From Azophilus sp965116165 (GTDB lineage: Bacteria; Pseudomonadota; Gammaproteobacteria; Pseudomonadales; Azotimanducaceae), in contig OZ220484.1 in NCBI GenBank assembly GCA_965116165.1, forward strand, positions 2,728,001 to 2,792,000: 64,000 nt of DNA. The letters are read 5' to 3'. Shown piece after piece: positions 60,797 through 64,000 of the stretch (the stretch's first letter is position 1; each line of letters starts with the position of its first letter). The position numbers and the translations under genes are program-made. The notes beneath the pieces are model-generated. The model searched no databases. It was not told the origin of the DNA and saw only the letters and a program-made list of their open reading frames with translations.

Positions 60797-61300
60797 TCAA
60801 GCACCATCAATCGGCCCGAGTTCCCGGTTTTCCCCGCCGGTTTGGGTGAGGGACATGTCGTAGATTTGCCATCCCACACCCGTTGTGTGACGCACCTTTG
60901 AAGCGTAGGTGCCGAGGAACAGCCAAAGGGTTCCGGCCGGTCGATTTTCGTGCCACGCCTGCAAATAGCTTTCCATACTTGCTTCGCCTTTGGTGACCCT
61001 ACCCCGGTCGTCCACCTCCAGTTTTTCGACATCGACGAGTTGGGTGCCGATGAGGTGCTGGGTTGACGAGTATTGCGACAGCGCTTCGAGCACCACCTCC
61101 ACCCAGCCATCGGGGCCTTGGCTGACGAGTTGCTCGCCTTCCGAGGGGCCGGCGCGGACCATGGCATCTTCGGTGAATATCCGGTGGTAGATGGCCCGAC
61201 CTTCGGCGATACCCGCCTCGGTATTCGTGCCGATGACATCGGTCGCCTTGGCGTAAAGCTGTTGCAGGTACTGAATGTCCAATCGAGCGAGAGTTTCCAT
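60797..61300 (-). CDS. SnoaL/NTF2-like protein
   Basis: A 167-residue protein of the SnoaL-like (NTF2) alpha+beta barrel type: LDIQYLQQLYAKATDVIGTN, IYHRIFTEDAMVRAGPSEGE, STQHLIGTQLVDVEKLEVDD and THPW-like RHTTGVGWQIYDMSL. It starts at ATG 61300, with AGGAA 8 bases upstream. Family members are small isomerases, cyclases or dehydratases, or only binding proteins. It is of the same broad fold as the gene split at 26928-27408. The 423 bases between it and the ATL gene contain only a doubtful 42-codon plus-strand frame (60640-60768). Confidence 0.75.
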   Translation of the reverse strand: METLARLDIQYLQQLYAKATDVIGTNTEAGIAEGRAIYHRIFTEDAMVRAGPSEGEQLVSQGPDGWVEVVLEALSQYSSTQHLIGTQLVDVEKLEVDDRGRVTKGEASMESYLQAWHENRPAGTLWLFLGTYASKVRHTTGVGWQIYDMSLTQTGGENRELGPIDGA

Positions 61301-61329
61301 TTGAGGTTCCTGAAGCAACGGTAATTTGG

Positions 61330-61544
61330 GAAATTATATCGATGAGTTGACAGAAACCGACATGTGGTGGTTTTCAGCCGCTAAATCCTCAACATATAGT
61401 GGCATGTCAACTTATGGAAGGTCTGATTAATTCTGTAATCTCGGAATAATAATAAATAAAATCAATATCTTACGAGTATATCAATGCTGCTCTATCGAAT
61501 TGTTCAGACTTTCCTTACGTATATAAGTCCCGTAATTTGGGTTT
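61330..61544 (+). repeat. Inverted-repeat family D, copy 2, split by MITE A
   Basis: The left part (61330-61414) matches the copy at 22665, and the right part (61516-61544, TACGTATATAAGTCCCGTAA) continues it. Between them lies a family A element. The partial D copy at 2953 shows the joined sequence CAACTTACGTATATAA with a single TA. Confidence 0.8.
61415..61515 (-). repeat. MITE family A, copy 9 (inside D repeat)
   Basis: A 101-bp copy with TA on both sides (61413-61414 and 61516-61517). Comparison with the empty site at 2953-2999 confirms a TA target duplication. Confidence 0.92.
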
Positions 61545-61622
61545 TATGCCTCAATCTCCGCGGGCGATTCGCCGATAGTGGGCTTGCGGGGGGAACTGTG
61601 CCATTCAGTTACGAATTGGGTC

Positions 61623-62144
61623 TCAGTTACGAATTGGATCGCGCCCGTCCCAATTCTCGGCGGCCCTGGCGATCATGGCGAATCGCTCGACGATGCTGTC
61701 GCCGCGTGTAACCACCTCGAGCATGCAGTCCATCAACGGGCGGGTGTCGTAGTAGGCGAATTCGATGTCACCGGCACGGCCCCGGTTGGCGGTTGCGTAG
61801 CCGAGACGGGCGAAATACTCGCTGTCGGCATCGATGTCGTGGGTCCATACGCACATATGGTGGAAACCGGTGCCGCCCTTGGGCACGCTATCGCGGTACG
61901 CACAGCGCTCGACGGTCGGTTGGATGAGTTCAATCTGCACTGGCCCGGCCTGGGCGATGGCGACGAACATCTTGAGTTCGGCCGGCTGGCCGCGATAGGT
62001 CATGTCGCTGAATTGGTCGGTGTACTCGGTGACGAAGAAGGGCCCGATGCCCATCTCGTTGACCCACTTCATGCAGGCGGCCTCGACATCGTCCACCACC
62101 CATGCATTCTGAAAGACGGTTCGATCGGTTGGCTTTTTCATCAT
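61623..62144 (-). CDS. VOC-family protein, second
   Basis: A 173-residue vicinal-oxygen-chelate protein: FQNAWVVDDVEAACMKWVNE, GPVQIELIQPTVERCAYRDS, GTGFHHMCVWTHDIDADSEY and YYDTRPLMDCMLEVV. His in GFHHMCVW and Glu in MLEVV are candidate metal ligands. This pattern is seen in VOC proteins linked to methylmalonyl-CoA epimerase-like and sterol catabolic genes. Its start overlaps the stop of the racemase gene, so the two are coupled. Confidence 0.87.
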   Translation of the reverse strand: MMKKPTDRTVFQNAWVVDDVEAACMKWVNEMGIGPFFVTEYTDQFSDMTYRGQPAELKMFVAIAQAGPVQIELIQPTVERCAYRDSVPKGGTGFHHMCVWTHDIDADSEYFARLGYATANRGRAGDIEFAYYDTRPLMDCMLEVVTRGDSIVERFAMIARAAENWDGRDPIRN

Positions 62145-63277
62145 TGACCCGCGACCGCCCCGCTGTCCCGCAACGCCTGAATTTCCGCATTGCCGAATCC
62201 GAACGAGCGCAAGATCTCGTCGGTGTGCGCGCCCGCCGCCACGGCGGCGCTCGGCGGTTTGGGCGAGGTGCGGCTAAAACGCGGGGCCGGCGCGGCCTGA
62301 TGGATGCCGTCGACCGCCACAAACGTATTGCGCGCGTCGTTGTGCGGGTGCGCGATGGCATCGCGGAAGTTCAGCACCGGCGCGTAGCAGATGTCGGTGC
62401 CGAGCATGATTTCGTCCCACTCCTCGCGGGTTTTGCTCTTGAAGATGGCTTCGAGCCGCCGCTGCATATCGGGCCATTGCGCGCGGTCCATCTGCGGGCC
62501 GATGTCCTGCTGCTCGCCCAGCCCGGACTTCTCCAGCAACAGCGCATAAAACTGCGGTTCGATCGAGCCGATAGAAATGTATTCGCCATCCTTGGTTTCG
62601 TAGGTTCCGTAGAAGTGCGCCCCGCCGTCGAGCAGGTTGCTGCCCCTTTCCGGTAGCCAGTGTTCGCCGTTCATCATGCCGAACAGGCCGTTCATCAACA
62701 GCGCCGAACCGTCGGTCATGGCGGCGTCGACCACCTGACCCTTGCCGGAGCGGCTTCGCTCGAAAAGCGCCGCGACCATGCCGAATGCCAGCAACATGCC
62801 GCCACCGCCAAAATCGCCGACGAGATTGAGCGGCGGGGTGGGACGGCGGCCTTTTTCACCAATGGAGTGCAGCGCCGCCGTCAGGGCAATGTAGTTGATG
62901 TCGTGTCCGGCGGCATGCGCGAGCGGGCCGGTTTGCCCCCAACCGGTCATGCGGCCGTAGATCAGGCGCGGGTTGCGCTCAAGGCAAACATCCGGGCCTA
63001 GGCCAAGGCGCTCCATAACGCCGGGTCGAAAACCCTCGATCAGTGCATCGCTGCCCGCCACGAGCCGTAGGACCGTTTCCACGCCGTCGGGGACTTTCAG
63101 GTCAACGGCAATGCTCTTGCGGCTGCGCGCGAGCACGTCAACACTGGCTTGGCCAACGGAACTGGCGCGGTCCACGCGCACGACTTCGGCACCCATGTCG
63201 GCCAGCATCATGCCGCAAAACGGCCCCGGCCCGATGCCCTGTAGTTCGATGATCTTAAGCCCCGTGAGTGGCCCCAT
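62141..63277 (-). CDS. Alpha-methylacyl-CoA racemase (CaiB/BaiF family)
   Basis: A 378-residue class III CoA-transferase-fold protein. AGHDINYIALTAALHSIG (catalytic His) and NLVGDFGGGGMLLAFGMVAA (catalytic Asp) are the racemase pair of AMACR/MCR, in place of the Asp nucleophile arrangement of CoA transferases. KIIELQGIGPGPFCGMMLAD and VVRVDRA begin the protein. It inverts the 2-methyl centre of branched acyl-CoAs, as needed before beta-oxidation of sterol or isoprenoid side chains. ATG 63277 follows GAGGAA by 7 bases; the long upstream frame is a shadow of the nitroreductase. Confidence 0.9.
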   Translation of the reverse strand: MGPLTGLKIIELQGIGPGPFCGMMLADMGAEVVRVDRASSVGQASVDVLARSRKSIAVDLKVPDGVETVLRLVAGSDALIEGFRPGVMERLGLGPDVCLERNPRLIYGRMTGWGQTGPLAHAAGHDINYIALTAALHSIGEKGRRPTPPLNLVGDFGGGGMLLAFGMVAALFERSRSGKGQVVDAAMTDGSALLMNGLFGMMNGEHWLPERGSNLLDGGAHFYGTYETKDGEYISIGSIEPQFYALLLEKSGLGEQQDIGPQMDRAQWPDMQRRLEAIFKSKTREEWDEIMLGTDICYAPVLNFRDAIAHPHNDARNTFVAVDGIHQAAPAPRFSRTSPKPPSAAVAAGAHTDEILRSFGFGNAEIQALRDSGAVAGQ

Positions 63278-63356
63278 GGCGGATTCCTCAAATTGTCTGG
63301 ACGGTAGGTGAACAGAGCCTAGAATAACAGACCTCCGGCTCGAATAGGCCCAACCA

Positions 63357-63977
63357 ATGACCCTAGAAATCGATCTTGCCAGCGTCGATACGGTGCTCTC
63401 GACGGCGCGTTCGGTCCGTCGTCGTCTTGACTTCGAACGTCCGGTGGAACGCGCCGTCCTTTTTGAATGCATCGATCTTGCCACCCAGGCGCCCACCGGC
63501 CTCGGCGGCGAGAGCTGGCGCTTTGTCGTGGTGGTGGATGCCGTGCAAAAAAAGCCGCTTGCGGAATTGTATCGCGCCGTACTCCACGAACTTGCGGAAC
63601 GGCGCGGCCTTGTCATCAAACCCGCCCAGCAGGCATTGGTGGCGCGGCTGCACGAAATTCCGGCGATGATTTTAGTGTGTTGCAACGCACCCGCGCCGGC
63701 GGGCGAGATTGCCGCCGAGGTAGCCTACTATGGCTCGATATTGCCGGCGGCCTGGTCGCTCATGTTGGCGTTGCGGTCGCGGCGGCTCGGCGCTACCTGG
63801 ACAACCTTGCTGTCGTCCCGGCAGCGGGAGGTGGGAGAGATACTGGCATTGCCCAAAGACGCGGTGACAACGGTCATGTTGCCGGTGGCCTATACGAAGC
63901 ACGCCAAGCTGGCCAGAGCGAAACGTCTATCCGCGCGGCAGGTGACTTATTGGGATGTCTGGGGCAATACGCTCTAG
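63357..63977 (+). CDS. Nitroreductase-family protein, second
   Basis: A 206-residue nitroreductase-fold protein. The N-terminal FMN contact is TARSVRRRLDFERPVERAVL, then IDLATQAPTGLGGESWRFVV and AYYGSILPAAWSLMLALRSR. The usual Asn of the S-x-x-N/Q-W region is Glu-Ser here (GGESWRF). It reduces quinones, nitro compounds or enones with NAD(P)H. The stop TAG (63975-63977) contains the TA target of a family A repeat. Divergent from the racemase gene. Confidence 0.87.
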   Translation: MTLEIDLASVDTVLSTARSVRRRLDFERPVERAVLFECIDLATQAPTGLGGESWRFVVVVDAVQKKPLAELYRAVLHELAERRGLVIKPAQQALVARLHEIPAMILVCCNAPAPAGEIAAEVAYYGSILPAAWSLMLALRSRRLGATWTTLLSSRQREVGEILALPKDAVTTVMLPVAYTKHAKLARAKRLSARQVTYWDVWGNTL

Positions 63978-64000
63978 GGAAGGTCTGAACAATTCGATAG
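63977..64000 (+). repeat. MITE family A, copy 10 (cut by window edge)
   Basis: GGGAAGGTCTGAACAATTCG follows the TA in the nitroreductase stop codon. Only the first 24 bases lie in the window. Confidence 0.8.

Noticed and set aside
62141..63685. 514-residue reading of the racemase frame
   Set aside because: The first 136 residues are antisense to the nitroreductase and low in complexity; ATG 63277 has a ribosome site and matches the family start.

Overview
The window looks like a chromosomal segment of a free-living or host-associated heterotrophic gammaproteobacterium, probably marine. The evidence is two large TonB-dependent receptors, CCA-encoding tRNAs, many coenzyme A and flavin enzymes, and a polysaccharide-use locus without SusC/SusD. 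This placement is inferred from gene content only.

Positions 1-3000 hold a partial gene, tRNA-Gly, and a scar region with a Phd/PIN toxin-antitoxin pair, a second truncated pair and several gene remnants. Positions 3200-27400 are a catabolic region. It starts with a double-domain Lrp/AsnC regulator divergent from a TonB-dependent receptor. Then come a nitroreductase, VOC protein, luciferase-like monooxygenase, amidohydrolases, lipocalin-like protein, phosphotransferase, cytochrome P450, two acyl-CoA ligases (one frameshifted), a DUF35/thiolase-like pair resembling ChsH2/Ltp2 retro-aldolases, an alcohol dehydrogenase, an SMP-30 protein and an acyl-CoA dehydrogenase pair. The set fits oxidation and CoA-dependent shortening of a branched lipid, terpenoid or sterol side chain. 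Related genes (epoxide hydrolase, alpha-methylacyl-CoA racemase, VOC, nitroreductase) return at 56.7-64.0 kb.

Positions 28.3-52.3 kb form a sugar locus. It carries a secreted GH141-like beta-helix protein, a TonB receptor, a GH29 fucosidase, two GH172 (DUF2961) proteins, two sugar symporters, FucU mutarotase, an aldose dehydrogenase, a fuconolactonase, L-fuconate dehydratase, a 2-keto-3-deoxy-fuconate dehydrogenase-like SDR, a FAH-family plus aldehyde dehydrogenase pair, and an IclR regulator. L-fucose and D-arabinose share stereochemistry at C2-C4. The locus therefore reads as a combined oxidative route: L-fucose through the SDR, and D-arabinose through the FAH/ALDH pair to 2-oxoglutarate. 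Similar TCATATATGA-like palindromes precede several of its transcription units.

Beyond the sugar locus, an ArsC-like thioredoxin-fold gene (52342-52686, minus) has an in-frame UGA in a UxxC motif followed by a hairpin that fits the bacterial SECIS pattern, so it is probably a selenoprotein. CstA, a ThDP enzyme, an exported PCMT, tRNA-Val, tRNA-Asp and an alkyltransferase-like protein follow.

Four families of short inverted repeats (called A to D here) are scattered throughout. Family A is a 101-bp MITE with TA target duplications. One copy splits a SnoaL-like gene, another splits a family D repeat, and others sit in stop codons or 5 bp before a start codon.
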